From positions 7,608,269 to 7,672,268 of the forward strand of contig JAQFVV010012423.1 of NCBI GenBank assembly GCA_028023455.1: a stretch of DNA of 64,000 bases, read 5' to 3'. Of this stretch, positions 49,801-54,989 are shown in pieces (within the stretch, counting starts at the first letter, position 1; each line of letters starts with the position of its first letter). The translations under genes were made by a program, and so were the position numbers. Origin of the DNA: Epiperipatus broadwayi (lineage: Eukaryota; Onychophora; Udeonychophora; Euonychophora; Peripatidae). The notes beneath the pieces were generated by a model. It was not told the origin of the DNA, ran no database searches, and worked only from the letters and a program-made list of their open reading frames with translations.

Positions 49801-49998
49801 TGCTTGATGATAAGCACCATTCACATTCAATTAGCTTTTCAAGTTTATACTTTAGTTGTTTTCTTAAGGATTTTTTTTTCAATAATGATGGCAGTTTTAA
49901 TATGGTTAGGAGCTATTATGACAAAGATTGAACACTCTGCATTAATTTCCACTAAAAAAGGGCTTCTTGTTATTTTAAGTACTTTACAGAAAACATGA
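1785..49998 (+). CDS. SMPD2: Neutral sphingomyelinase (nSMase1/SMPD2-like), complete, 8 coding exons
   Basis: Joining 1785-1822, 18562-18658, 32842-32918, 33015-33198, 33315-33527, 33819-33963, 44747-44866 and 49670-49998 gives 1203 nt, 400 residues plus stop; the vertebrate enzyme is about 420. All introns are GT-AG and phases agree (2,0,2,0,0,1,1). Seen: an N-terminal LNCWG strand (residues 11-14), the metal-binding Glu in LQE (E45), HGDWFGGK (105-112), THIHAEYNR (131-139), GDLN (173-176), RIDYILYG (241-248) and the catalytic SDHEA (275-279). These are the ordered motifs of the exonuclease-endonuclease-phosphatase fold as found in neutral sphingomyelinases. A basic, helical stretch (295-324) leads to two hydrophobic segments (about 326-348 and 350-375), matching the two C-terminal membrane helices of nSMase1. 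The family hydrolyses sphingomyelin to ceramide and phosphocholine at ER/nuclear membranes. The ATG at 1785 is chosen because it directly precedes the first conserved strand; the frame is open upstream only to 1731. Introns total about 47 kb and are filled with mobile elements. The symbol is given by family resemblance. Confidence 0.95.
3240..3670 (+). repeat. 5' LTR of the Ty3/Gypsy-like element (approximate ends)
   Basis: Matches 7050-7431 in several collinear blocks (AATTAGAAAAAGCTAAATTT; TCTTTTATTATAATTAAA; TAAACTGATT). Ends are estimates because divergence and indels are large. Confidence 0.6.
4640..4763 (+). repeat. 62-bp tandem duplication inside the Gypsy-like element
   Basis: Two 62-bp copies (4640-4701, 4702-4763) differing at one base (TTATTAACA versus TTATTTACA). 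62 is not a multiple of 3, so the duplication shifts the frame. It is far younger than the surrounding decay. Confidence 0.9.
6406..6594 (+). pseudogene. Integrase core fragment of the Gypsy-like element
   Basis: A 62-codon open remnant ending SNGLAEKAV, with SDN earlier. This is the second-Asp to Glu part of a DDE integrase core as in Ty3/Gypsy. It is not a host gene; flanking frames are broken. Confidence 0.75.
7050..7431 (+). repeat. 3' LTR of the Ty3/Gypsy-like element (approximate ends)
   Basis: Collinear partner of the 5' repeat at 3240-3670. The degree of divergence by eye implies an old insertion. Confidence 0.6.
9215..9264. promoter_or_regulatory. Cluster of three TGACGT motifs
   Basis: TGACGT at 9215-9220, 9239-9244 and 9259-9264 within 50 bp, the last as TGACGTC, the palindromic core bound by CREB/ATF bZIP factors. 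They sit in a locally GC-richer patch (9175-9300) in otherwise AT-rich DNA, about 1.15 kb before the possible alternative exon at 10414. It may instead be part of an unnamed repeat. Confidence 0.3.
9584..9830 (+). repeat. Degenerate tandem repeat, unit about 65-75 bp
   Basis: About four copies of a unit containing ATTTATGCTC(A/G)TATA and GAATTCATAT, often followed by ATCGAAAAATT. Copies diverge by small indels. The open frames here are products of the repeat, not genes. Confidence 0.8.
9905..9942. repeat. Perfect 38-nt palindrome without loop
   Basis: Arms of 19 nt meet at 9923/9924 with no spacer. The centre is AAAAAGTATACTTTTT. It could extrude as a cruciform or form a perfect RNA hairpin. 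Confidence 0.9.
10181..10258 (+). repeat. Short tandem repeat of AAAGAATATAAACATCACT
   Basis: Three exact 19-nt copies start at 10181, 10212 and 10240, with spacers of 9-12 nt that vary. A weaker copy precedes them at about 10150. Confidence 0.85.
10414..10509 (+). CDS. Possible alternative first/poison exon in nSMase intron 1
   Basis: 96 nt between a strong pyrimidine-tract acceptor (TCTTTATAG) and a consensus CAG|GTAAGT donor, in sequence with more complex composition than its surroundings. Spliced after exon 1 it would create TGA immediately at the junction. An ATG at 10454 opens 18 codons (MKKSYPTSFGDCEAVDYLR, last codon split) that end in phase 2 and run in frame into exon 2. Such an isoform would lack the LNCW strand and its metal-binding Asn. 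It could be an alternative 5' exon, a regulatory poison exon, or unrelated non-coding sequence. No transcript evidence is available. Confidence 0.35.
11200..11463. mobile_element. Foldback element, family 1, copy A (no ribozyme), with 15-bp TSD
   Basis: A 234-bp insert (11215-11448) with long imperfect inverted arms (GCTTGTGCATAAAATC versus GATTTTATGCACAAGC) is flanked by perfect 15-bp direct repeats, ATCAATAAAAAGCAA, at 11200-11214 and 11449-11463. It shares its ends (AAACTCTCTATA...; ...TCATGTGATG) and core with the 41.7 kb and 58.6 kb elements. The ribozyme segment is internally deleted, leaving only the GACTAGTTTCT side. Confidence 0.85.
11532..11870 (-). mobile_element. LINE reverse transcriptase scrap
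   Basis: Minus-strand translation reads ITDPDEIPEKVLKY, then LKDDSIVPILKKGNKK and NNYYGILLYLRIKILL. This is the order of the RT0-RT1 region of non-LTR retrotransposons ('GxDxIP...P.KKG...NYRGISLL...K'). It is truncated on both sides and frame-shifted. Confidence 0.7.
11930..12690 (+). repeat. Fragments of a dispersed repeat with GGGCTTATTTTC motifs
   Basis: At 11960-12070 and 12595-12690 similar phrases recur (GGGCTTATTTTCAAGAGA; TCTTATTTT; TTCAAGAAAACATG). Between them short direct repeats of TATAAAAATATACATTTATTCA type lie near 12060-12130. No coding potential; probably remains of a DNA transposon-derived repeat. Confidence 0.4.
15010..15041. repeat. Short perfect stem-loop
   Basis: GAGTTGATCA (15010-15019) pairs with TGATCAACTC (15032-15041) across a 12-nt loop. 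It lies in a GC-richer patch of unknown origin. It is not followed by a T tract beyond the background. Confidence 0.7.
15590..15930. other. GC-richer island of unknown origin in intron 1
   Basis: Composition rises clearly relative to the flanks. It contains a 16-nt perfect palindrome TACTTACCGGTAAGTA (15622-15637) and a 62-codon open stretch from 15725 (MVHSPSRSQKLFWY...) with no recognisable family. Could be a repeat or a non-coding exon. Confidence 0.3.
16253..16343 (+). repeat. Tandem 59-bp repeat interrupted by the hammerhead element
   Basis: The phrase TTTGCAACGTATATAAATAA starts at 16253 and again at 16312 (period 59). The second unit is cut after AACGTTACAGTAT by the insertion at 16344 and resumes at 17211-17240 with the expected next bases (ATACAACAAACCACACAC), as in the first unit. 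Confidence 0.85.
16454..16495 (-). ncRNA. Type-I hammerhead ribozyme, copy 1
   Basis: Minus strand: helix I strand ACCTCA, core CTGATGA (complement of 16483-16489), short helix II (GC/GC, loop TAGAG), GAAA, helix III ACC-GC-GGT, cleavage after GTC, helix I partner TGAGGT. All invariant core bases are present. Helix II is only 2 bp and begins with a C-A mismatch, so activity is uncertain. Confidence 0.75.
16743..16784 (+). ncRNA. Type-I hammerhead ribozyme, copy 2
   Basis: Same sequence as the copy at 16454, on the + strand. Helix I ACCTCA (16743-16748) pairs with TGAGGT (16779-16784); CTGATGA is at 16749-16755, GAAA at 16767-16770, and predicted self-cleavage is between 16778 and 16779. Confidence 0.75.
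17116..17157 (+). ncRNA. Type-I hammerhead ribozyme, copy 3
   Basis: Identical core in the second direct copy, 373 bp downstream of copy 2. CTGATGA at 17122-17128, GAAA at 17140-17143, predicted cleavage between 17151 and 17152. Two same-strand ribozymes 373 nt apart could release a unit-length RNA of 373 nt. Confidence 0.75.
17224..17620. mobile_element. Inverted-repeat element with a decayed GAAGACT...AGTCGAAA-type motif
   Basis: The left arm (about 17224-17291, ACAACAAACCACACACAAA ... ATTATAATGT) is complemented by 17561-17617 (ACATTATAAT ... TTTGTGTGTGGTTGGTTGT). Near the left arm the minus strand reads AAAAAGACTATA...TAGTCGAAATGTTGG, a phrase related to the hammerhead-like motif at 62.7 kb but lacking the CTGANGA core. 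Confidence 0.55.
18562..18658 (+). CDS. SMPD2: nSMase coding exon 2
   Basis: 97 nt between ATAG and GTAAGA splice sites. Completes Trp13 and encodes residues 14-45, GITYISKDRR... ending LVVLQE. The terminal Glu is the catalytic metal ligand. The donor is in phase 0. It follows a 16.7 kb intron. Confidence 0.95.
20150..20760 (+). mobile_element. LINE reverse transcriptase remnant
   Basis: Plus-strand fragments ISQGIDGISVKLLG (about 20335-20376) and LFVFIVLEHTFDIL (about 20665-20706) match the RT1 and RT3 ('FIDLEKAFD') regions of non-LTR retrotransposons in the right order and spacing. All frames are broken. 19050-20150 may be its 5' part but is unrecognisable, including the open stretch 19056-19253. 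Confidence 0.55.
22718..23001. mobile_element. Tc1/mariner-type MITE with TA target duplication
   Basis: Inverted repeats of about 70 bp (22720-22789 and 22930-22999; ends GTTGTAACTTATG / CATAAGTTATAAC) are flanked by TA on both sides. The GC-rich interior stands out from the host sequence. The open stretch at 22730-22927 lies entirely inside it and is not a gene. Size (280 bp), TA flanks and long inverted repeats fit a non-autonomous Tc1/mariner derivative. Confidence 0.8.
26729..26808 (+). pseudogene. tRNA-like sequence (Val-TAC-like anticodon), tRNA pseudogene or SINE head
   Basis: A 7-bp acceptor stem with wobbles (GCATTGG/CTGATGC), an A-box-like TGGTCGAGAGG, and an anticodon stem GCTGC/GCAGT with loop TTTACAA. 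The T arm is disrupted by about 8 extra bases and has TTCGCTT, with C where A58 should be. An A-rich (AAT)n tail follows. Not a functional tRNA; probably a tRNA-derived retroposon. Confidence 0.6.
28425..28650. mobile_element. Hairpin MITE-like element
   Basis: An imperfect inverted repeat with arms of about 105 bp around a short centre near 28540 (AATGTTCTGG ... CCAGAACATT at the outer ends; TTAGCTTTTATTAATG ... CATTAATAAAAGCTAA inside). No coding capacity. Target duplication not clear. Confidence 0.75.
29025..30103 (-). mobile_element. LINE remnant, 3' part (RT palm to C-terminus)
   Basis: The minus strand reads ICYLDLEKAFGRV near 30040-30080, VRQGCSMSPIFFNVYLEDML near 29840-29900, and further on LEAFEMWTWRRMEKIS with a NEAVLKRINEKK-like stretch: the RT palm followed by the C-terminal region common in arthropod non-LTR elements. 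Broken by stops. The same LINE continues at 31389-31680 beyond a 1.26 kb insertion. Confidence 0.8.
30104..31388. mobile_element. 1.26 kb array of a 337-bp unit (two direct, two inverted) with 13-bp TSD
   Basis: The insert 30117-31375 sits within the LINE RT and is flanked by AATATATCTCTCT (30104-30116) and AATATATTTCTCT (31376-31388), a 13-bp duplication with one mismatch. It contains unit A 30117-30453, unit B 30454-30790, then inverted copies C (30793-31079, truncated at its outer start) and D (31080-31375, truncated at its end). Copies are nearly identical. No open reading frame. I found no hammerhead core in this unit. Confidence 0.85.
31389..31680 (-). mobile_element. LINE remnant, N-terminal RT part (same element as 29025-30103)
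   Basis: The minus strand reads VWSEDFLRTIMIPIAKQKKAVKCEEYKTISLLSHASKVLL and EERFGFHKG, the RT0-RT2 region, then GVVKTIAEKYI, which continues directly into RDILKKNKGIDICYLDLEKAF across the insertion. This proves that the two parts were one element. Confidence 0.8.
32842..32918 (+). CDS. SMPD2: nSMase coding exon 3
   Basis: 77 nt. Encodes residues 46-70 (IWNQKDYEYLRSW...) and the first two bases of Ser71. The acceptor CTAAAG follows a long T tract; the donor is AG|GTAATA. It follows a 14.2 kb intron and is separated from exon 4 by only 96 bp. Confidence 0.95.
33015..33198 (+). CDS. SMPD2: nSMase coding exon 4
   Basis: 184 nt. Encodes residues 72-132 with the conserved GVIGSGVCAFSK and HGDWFGGKVVGL blocks, the latter holding the Asp-Lys pair typical of neutral sphingomyelinases. 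Ends at CAT|GTAAAT in phase 0. Confidence 0.96.
33315..33527 (+). CDS. SMPD2: nSMase coding exon 5
   Basis: 213 nt, 71 whole codons (residues 133-203). Begins IHAEYNRKNDEY and contains ILAGDLNLEPED; the Asp and Asn of GDLN are active-site residues in this fold. Donor AGG|GTATTT; the following intron is 291 bp. Confidence 0.96.
33819..33963 (+). CDS. SMPD2: nSMase coding exon 6
   Basis: 145 nt. Encodes residues 204-251 and the first base of codon 252. Begins LKKVSVFCQSDDDGNTCEIP and ends KRIDYILYGNNQ; the IDY motif is conserved in the fold. The exon starts with TTG, so the in-exon Met is not a start. Donor G|GTAAGT in phase 1, compatible both with exon 7 and with the orphan exon at 34475. Confidence 0.95.
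34475..34590 (+). CDS. Orphan terminal exon, possible alternative nSMase 3' end
   Basis: Follows a pyrimidine-rich ATGCAG acceptor and reads 37 residues to TGA: begins AHPCLKAGDSDPFRVPMTI and ends NKLAQITF. It looks protein-coding in composition. In phase 1 it fits the exon 6 donor, giving Glu252 plus these 37 residues, about 289 in total. That product would lack the catalytic His and both membrane helices. I do not recognise the peptide. It could equally be the last exon of a different, fragmented gene or a captured exon. Confidence 0.4.
35507..35992. mobile_element. Element with 70-bp direct terminal repeats and a decayed hammerhead, family 3
   Basis: The phrase from TGTATTAAACAA to AAAAGACAAATG occurs at about 35507-35578 and again at about 35920-35992 with few differences, about 413 bp apart. 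Between them lies a block related to the 56.8-57.6 kb element (CTGAACCAGCACTCAT; ACAACTTTGACACCATCCAC). No open reading frame. Confidence 0.65.
35582..35623 (-). ncRNA. Decayed type-I hammerhead ribozyme, family 3
   Basis: Minus strand: CCAA, CTAATGA (one core change, the invariant G after CT is A), helix II GTGCT/AGCAT with loop GGTTC, GAAA intact, minimal helix III in ATATAT, C at the cleavage position, TTGG closing helix I. Probably inactive because of the core change. Confidence 0.6.
36135..36360 (+). repeat. GC-richer segment of unknown origin
   Basis: The open stretch 36143-36355 (MVKLCNDRPDVLHAWVPNPS...) stands out in composition, but its peptide matches no family I recognise. It has no splice context that fits the sphingomyelinase gene. 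Likely an unnamed repeat. Confidence 0.3.
37683..37740 (+). repeat. Possible tRNA-derived SINE relic
   Basis: Contains an A-box-like TAGAGTAGTGG and, 26 nt later, a B-box-like GGATTGAAAT, the order and spacing of an internal pol III promoter. The flanks show no clear stem, so this is weak. Confidence 0.3.
39220..41640 (-). mobile_element. RTE-like LINE, nearly full-length but decayed
   Basis: Minus strand, from about 41600 downwards: an endonuclease-like stretch (NGMEFITNK; ERRQRFVEFAEKR), then RT with GEEIKTCLNDKDVPDNWEND, INEYELRFDSI, AVIKAFGHQDIDPGHYHFLTNIY, SDSMIPKIF and YLSHLDFANDVIVFANNIS (FADD changed to FAND). This endonuclease-RT order fits the RTE-like group of non-LTR elements. 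Stops and shifts throughout. The open stretch 39211-39402 on the + strand is not a gene. Confidence 0.8.
41897..41938 (-). ncRNA. Type-I hammerhead ribozyme in foldback copy B (left)
   Basis: Minus strand: TCCTCA, CTGACGA (fits CTGANGA), a weak helix II, GAAA, minimal helix III AC-TA-GT, cleavage after GTC, TGGGGA pairing back with TCCTCA (one G-T pair). Core intact; helix II has a mismatch relative to the 58.7 kb copy. Confidence 0.7.
42306..42347 (+). ncRNA. Hammerhead ribozyme in foldback copy B (right), core damaged
   Basis: Plus strand: TCCTCA, TTGACGA (first core C is T), GAAA, ACTAGTC, TGGGGA. It is the inverted partner of 41897-41938 and probably inactive because of the C change. Confidence 0.65.
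43349..43420 (+). tRNA. tRNA-Gly(TCC)-like sequence, probably pseudogene or retroposed
   Basis: 72 nt with complete cloverleaf potential: acceptor GCGTTGG/TCAACGC, A box TGGACTAGTGG, anticodon stem GCTGC/GCAGC with loop CTTCCAA (anticodon TCC), T stem CCGGG/CCTGG, discriminator A. The T loop is TTCGCTT: the nearly invariant A58 of the B box is C, shared with the tRNA-like sequence at 26.7 kb. That argues for a retroposed or SINE-related copy rather than a working gene. Confidence 0.6.
43582..43692. repeat. Hairpin repeat, about 40-bp arms
   Basis: CCACAATCCTAAACACATTC at 43582 is the exact complement of GAATGTGTTTAGGATTGTGG ending at 43692, and pairing continues imperfectly inward (TTTTTATTATTTAA / TTAATTAATAAAAA). 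MITE-like. The open stretch 43512-43739 reads through it and is not a gene. Confidence 0.8.
44747..44866 (+). CDS. SMPD2: nSMase coding exon 7 (catalytic His)
   Basis: 120 nt after a 10.8 kb intron. Encodes residues 252-291 and one base of codon 292, including SYSDHEAVTADLLV. The Asp-His pair of SDHEA is the general-base dyad of the fold, so this exon is essential for catalysis. Acceptor AATTAG, donor G|GTGAGA. Confidence 0.95.
44867..49669 (+). other. nSMase intron 7 (4.8 kb)
   Basis: GT-AG, phase 1. Holds a deleted mariner. A pair of direct repeats about 31 bp long lies near 46530 and 46640 (core AATATTTTGAAATA). 47750-47800 resembles part of the 337-bp unit at 30-31 kb (shared CAATTAGCTT and AGGCTG). 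The remainder, 47800-49669, is AT-rich without recognisable content. Confidence 0.75.
45716..46135 (+). mobile_element. Internally deleted mariner element
   Basis: About 25-bp terminal inverted repeats, GTGTGACAATTTAATTCCTG at 45716 and CATTCTGGAAATTAAATTGTCACAC ending at 46135 (positions 46111-46135). The inside reads the C-terminus of a mariner transposase in broken frames: HSPDLASCDFWLFPKLKIAL, then FQKWECHFNHYIDAQCDYFEVD. The 5' part of the transposase, including most catalytic residues, is deleted. Confidence 0.85.
49670..49998 (+). CDS. SMPD2: nSMase coding exon 8: two membrane segments and stop
   Basis: Encodes residues 292-400 and TGA. Starts AAARELNMKKRKEVLEKAL (amphipathic, basic), then two hydrophobic spans (about 326-348 and 350-375), then a short tail ending STLQKT. 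The acceptor is a tandem TAGCAGCAG, so alternative acceptors 3 or 6 nt downstream would remove one or two Ala residues without changing frame. Confidence 0.93.
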
Positions 49999-50168
49999 TA
50001 GTAATTTTAAAAATGTGTATCATTTTACACCATTGTTTCATTATTTTTTCCAAGTTGGATATTTCCTTTTCTAATCTAAATCTATTCGCTGGGACCATTC
50101 AAATCTGCTTTGAGTTTTATTTTGTTATATATTTTTTTTTTATAAATTTAAAAATAAGATATGATGAT

Positions 50169-50211
50169 AATAAATTAAATTTAGAAAATGATATTAAAAT
50201 TTAAAAATAAA
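50169..50211 (+). terminator. Candidate polyadenylation signals of the nSMase gene
   Basis: AATAAA hexamers at 50169-50174 and 50206-50211, 171-213 bp past the stop codon. They are the first such hexamers downstream. In DNA this AT-rich they may be chance, so this is only a plausible 3' end. Confidence 0.4.
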
Positions 50212-50214
50212 ATA

Positions 50215-50275
50215 ATGCCTTGCATGATTCAGTGCATTGGCAAGGTAGTGGATTTGACTCTTGACTGAGTAAAAA
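50215..50275 (+). repeat. Weak tRNA-like/SINE relic just after the nSMase 3' end
   Basis: GATTCAGTGCATTGGCAAGGTAGTGG followed by ATTTGACTCTTGACTGAG and an A9 run resembles the 3' half of a tRNA-derived sequence with an A tail. Alternatively chance. The positions of the boxes are poor. Confidence 0.25.
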
Positions 50276-50279
50276 AAAA

Positions 50280-53200
50280 TTCAATTTGATTAATTGAAGT
50301 TGTGCTCAAACTGTCACTTGAGTTGTTGAATATCACATGACTTGCTATCCAAATAAACTAATATGATTATTTATTTTTCATTCAATTTTTTCCATATAAC
50401 TTGATCTTTTGCCATCTGTTTAATCTCATTGCATCATTTTCCAAATTCCTATATATCTCTTATTCTAACTTTCCATCAATATTATCAGTTATATGCTAAT
50501 AAGTTTAGTTTTCCTTTGCAGTATGATTTTGTTTTTGTAATTTATTCTCTTCCAACTTTGATATTTAATCTCACTTGACAACTTATAATTTGTAGTAAAT
50601 TAGACTTTTGAAAGTTAAAATGTGTGAACCCTACTTTACTACTGATGTGAGAGCATCCCCGCCCCTTTGAGTAATTTAATAAATAATGCCCCGAAAACTG
50701 AAGTTAATCAAATGCATCATGTATTTAAGTGATTCCCAAGTTTTGACCTATTCAGATGAATTTGATTAAATGAAAATCTCATTATCAAATTGAAGGCTAT
50801 TAATCCCAAAACAAAATACAATCATAAAAACTGTTGATATAGTTTTTTTCCAAGCATCTCTTTATCATAGTAGAGCTGGATGCTATGTTCACATTGCTTC
50901 ATCATATATATGGAAAATATTAAAATTAATTTCCAGTAATGCTAAATTTGAAATAAGCTAATATATATCTTGATTAAATAGCCAATAAATGAAATCTACA
51001 TTTCAGGGCTATACACCACAAAGATATAAATATTTTAATGATGTTTCATTTTACCTTGCTTTTCAAACTTTTACGATTAGTTTATGCAGATACTTAAAAG
51101 TTATGAAAGTCTGTAAATATCATTGCTAAGGGAGAAGAATCATGAAATGCTTAATGTGGATGAGCTAATGTAAATATGATTTGGATTAACTAATATAAAT
51201 ATTGTACATATAAATGTGTTATAGTAATTTTAATAAGCCCGCAAATAAATCATGACTATTGTATATATAATAATGCTGAGAATTAATAATTCACAATTGG
51301 ATTCAAAAGAATCATTTTTAAATAAAGTTGCAAACTGCCCATTTCTTTGTATTACTGCTAATTTATTGGTCAAAACAAAAGATTGATATTATCAGGAATT
51401 ACTTTGAGTACTTTAATAATAATTTAATGATATCATGTAGTGTTTGAGCACATTTTTTTAATGAATTAAAATACATATATTCTAAGTATTAGACATACAC
51501 ATTAATAATAGAGCTTGTTAGGTGATAAAATATCTTTTGATAGAATTCTTGAATACTCAATTACTAATTAATTAATTGAATACTAATTAATTAATTGAGT
51601 GAATGTTAATTGTTTTAATATACACATTTAGTTAATAAGATAATCTATTCTATTGAATAATAATGCATGATTTTTATAATTGAGTTCAAAAATACCAGCA
51701 ACACGTATTCAAAATATATCAATCTATTTCAAAAATAACTTTTATATTAAATATTAATTTTATGAATTTCTTTTATTATCATCATATAATCTATATTTAT
51801 TTTTACCTCAATATATGTGACTATATGAAAAATGATTATTTTCAAATTAATTTAAATTATATTTATTTTTTTTGCTGTAAACTTTTTTAAAAAAATATGA
51901 CTTTAGAGATGAACTTTTTTCTGTAATTGAATTTATATTTAATTTTAATAAATTCATTTTATTTTTTATATATTTAAAATTTAATATACCATTCTAATTT
52001 ATTATTAAACAATTCATATAACTTTTAATATTTTTGTTATTAATAATTTATATAAACCTTATATTTTTATTATTTAATTTTATTAACAAGTCAGCATTGT
52101 AATAATATTTATCATTTCCAATTGAAATGAAAAGTAATTGAAGTTGTGATAAAGAAACTTGGATTCTGATTGTTTATCTTTGTAGAAAGTGCACTTACAA
52201 ATTATACATATATATATATAAACTTTCATTATTTATAATTTTTTATTAAATTCTATGTCTGATCCTGGTTCAAATTTGTATTTTATTTTCTAAAATTATA
52301 TTTATAGTATGTAATTTATATATTTTTTCTCTTTTACATAATTGTTTTTTTTTTTTACTATATTAACTTTTGTAATTGTTATTTTTAAAAATACATTTAA
52401 GCTATTAATTGAACAACGAATTTAATAATTATTCAGTTATTTATTTAATAAATTTTACAATGCTACAAAATATTGATTTATAGTTATTTTAATAAATACA
52501 CTGATAGTTCTCCGAGATTAACAAATAAATTAAAAACTTGTAATTTTTTTTCTTTTATAAAAAAATTCTAAGAAATTAAATTATATATTTATCATTCATA
52601 TTAGTATAATTGTAGCTTTACAATTGAATTTCAAAAACTATTTTAAATGGTAGCAATCATTGATTTTTTCCTAATATATTAATAAAAAAAAAAGCAATCA
52701 TTGATAAAATTCTAACAAATAAACTGAGATTGTCTTAGAAAGAATAATAATTTTATTACAGATTTTGTCTATCAAAAACTGAAATAAATGTTAATTTATT
52801 ACTCATAAAGTTTATATACAGGTTTTACAGCTGAAAAGGCCCTGGCACTCCAATGAAGCAGTATGAAATGATTGTTACCACTGATTGTCTGCTCTTGCTT
52901 TCTCTTTTAACAAATTTAAGATTTATTTTACAATAGTAATTTTGATATCAAAAAGAAGGGAAAACATTGGCAAATTATCATAATGCTTCTCACTTACTTG
53001 TTTCAAGTAATTATTAATTTGATTTATAGTTGTTTTCATCAGAGAATTCATATTTATTACTAAAATATGTTTTACGTATTATGTTGATTTGCCTATTATA
53101 ATTTTGACATATTAAAGTTGTTAACATGTTGACTGCCAACATAAATTGTAGTTTGTCACTTTGTAGATGCTAATTGTGAAATTAAATATAGACTTGCTTA

Positions 53201-53290
53201 ATTAAAATAATTCTAATACGATGACCTAATATAATTTATCATTTTGATTGCTAACAGCATTATTAAAGATAGTTGATTGCTTTCTCATTT
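50280..53290. other. AT-rich sequence without recognisable genes
   Basis: Long stretches of A and T, a short inverted ATTAATTAATTGA motif near 51566-51600, and a TA run near 52210. I see no coding, RNA or clear repeat signal. Confidence 0.6.
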
Positions 53291-53299
53291 TAAAGTCAA

Positions 53300-54985
53300 A
53301 TATAAATGTTGGATGGTGTATTTGAAATGAGGTTGACTGACAGAAATCTGATTTTTTTTTTCTTTTAAAAAAAGATTTTATAATTTGAAATCTTTAATAG
53401 ATTTCTTAGATTAAATTCAGCATTTTGTTTTGGTCTATATTAATTGAAGAAGAGTTGCAGATGAAAACTGACAAAGCAAAGCATAGAGTATAGATTGAAA
53501 TTCCAGTTGTATTATTGATAGCTATGAGAGGAAAAAAAATTAAACAAATGTAATTTATGACTCAGAAAAATAGCTAGCAAATTTTCTTACAACAGTTATG
53601 ATTCTATTAGAAAAAAACCTAATTCAGAGGAAAATGAGAATTTTTAGAAGTTAGTTTACCCCCTCCCCTATTTCTCTTGCAACTGGGATTTATTTGTATT
53701 AATAACAGATTTCTAATAAATTAGTCATATTCCTATTTGAAGAACGGCTTGAATTTTACGAAAGCAGAAAGAAATGAGGTGCTGTTGTAATATTGAAAAT
53801 GATTGTTGAGAGAAATATATATAGAAAGATTTTTAAGAAGTTAGTATGTGTTTTATTCATTTGATAAGAATGAATTGAATATACTGGAGGTAAAAAAGAT
53901 ACAGATTTGAGGAGGAAATGTTTAGAAAGAAATTTTTTACGAGTAAAAAGTTATTTGTAAATTAATAATATTTTTATGGAATAGATAGATATAGAACAGG
54001 ATGTTATCTATTCTTTTTATTCAATATATATTTAAATAATTTGGTAAGTAAATGTTATTGTGATAAGAATGAAATTAGCATTGAAATATAGCAAAGTTAA
54101 TTGTATAATATTGGCTGAAGATATAGTTATATTTATAAGTAATTAACAAAATGTTAGTCATGATTGATATAGCTTGTATAAAATCCTTGGAATAAAATAA
54201 AGAGAAACAAAGTTTAAGAATTAGCATTGGAGAGGATGTTATAGAGTAGATTAATATTTTTAAATATTTGATAAGTTGTTTTACTGATAATAGAAATAGT
54301 GATAAAAAAATAAGTGAAAATTTCAATAGCTTAATCTGAATTAGAAAGTTATTCTACGAAACACTGAAATTAGATCTAAGAAAAACAATTGTTAAATTTT
54401 TGTCTAAAGATTTGTGATAATAGCATTTGATTTGTACTTATATATTAAATTATTTCCAACACAATCGAATTTTTCTAAAAACACTAAATAGATCCACTAG
54501 AAACAGTGTATAAGAATTGTTAAATGTTTTTGTTTAGGATATAGTTTATACGGAATAGAGATATACAATTAGAAAAATTGAAGGAAAAAATTGGAAATGT
54601 TCAAAATGAAAAAGATAAATTGAAAGATAATATTGGCAATGCAGAAGTATTTTATCCTCATTTATTATTTAAAAATAAATTACTTGAATATGACTATGTA
54701 AGTTTTTATAATTAATTAATTATTTATTATATAAATCTACAATCATTTAATGTAGAAGTTTGAAAATTATGAGGAAAAAACTGGATTGTTTATGCACTTA
54801 GAAGCAGAGAAATTTTGAATGATGTTTTAGAAAGGTCTGTAAAAAATATAAAGAAAAGAGACAAGAGGAGATGAATATTGATTGATAAAAAGAAAGCTAG
54901 CTATAGGTTTTTGAAAAGTAAACTAAGAAGGGCTTGGAAAAGATGTTAAGATTTCTTATGCGGGGCCAAATAATGATGATGATGT
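53300..54985 (+). mobile_element. LINE remnant, + strand
   Basis: Around 53950-54160 the frames read IEQDVIYSFYSIYI, an RQGC.LSP.LFN.YI-like stretch, then KVNCIILAEDIVIFISN, a YADD-type catalytic motif changed to LAED. At the end CGGGGCCAAATAATGATGATGATG-like sequence (54961-54985) is a 3' terminus common in non-LTR elements. Heavily decayed. Confidence 0.55.
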
Positions 54986-54989
54986 ATAT

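Noticed and set aside
49995-50204. Open frame overlapping the nSMase stop as a second gene
   Set aside because: Overlaps the stop codon in another frame, is hydrophobic AT-driven translation, and lies in the presumed 3' UTR.
54075-54326. Minus-strand 83-codon frame as a membrane protein
   Set aside because: Opposite strand of a LINE RT region; the hydrophobicity is an effect of AT-rich codons.
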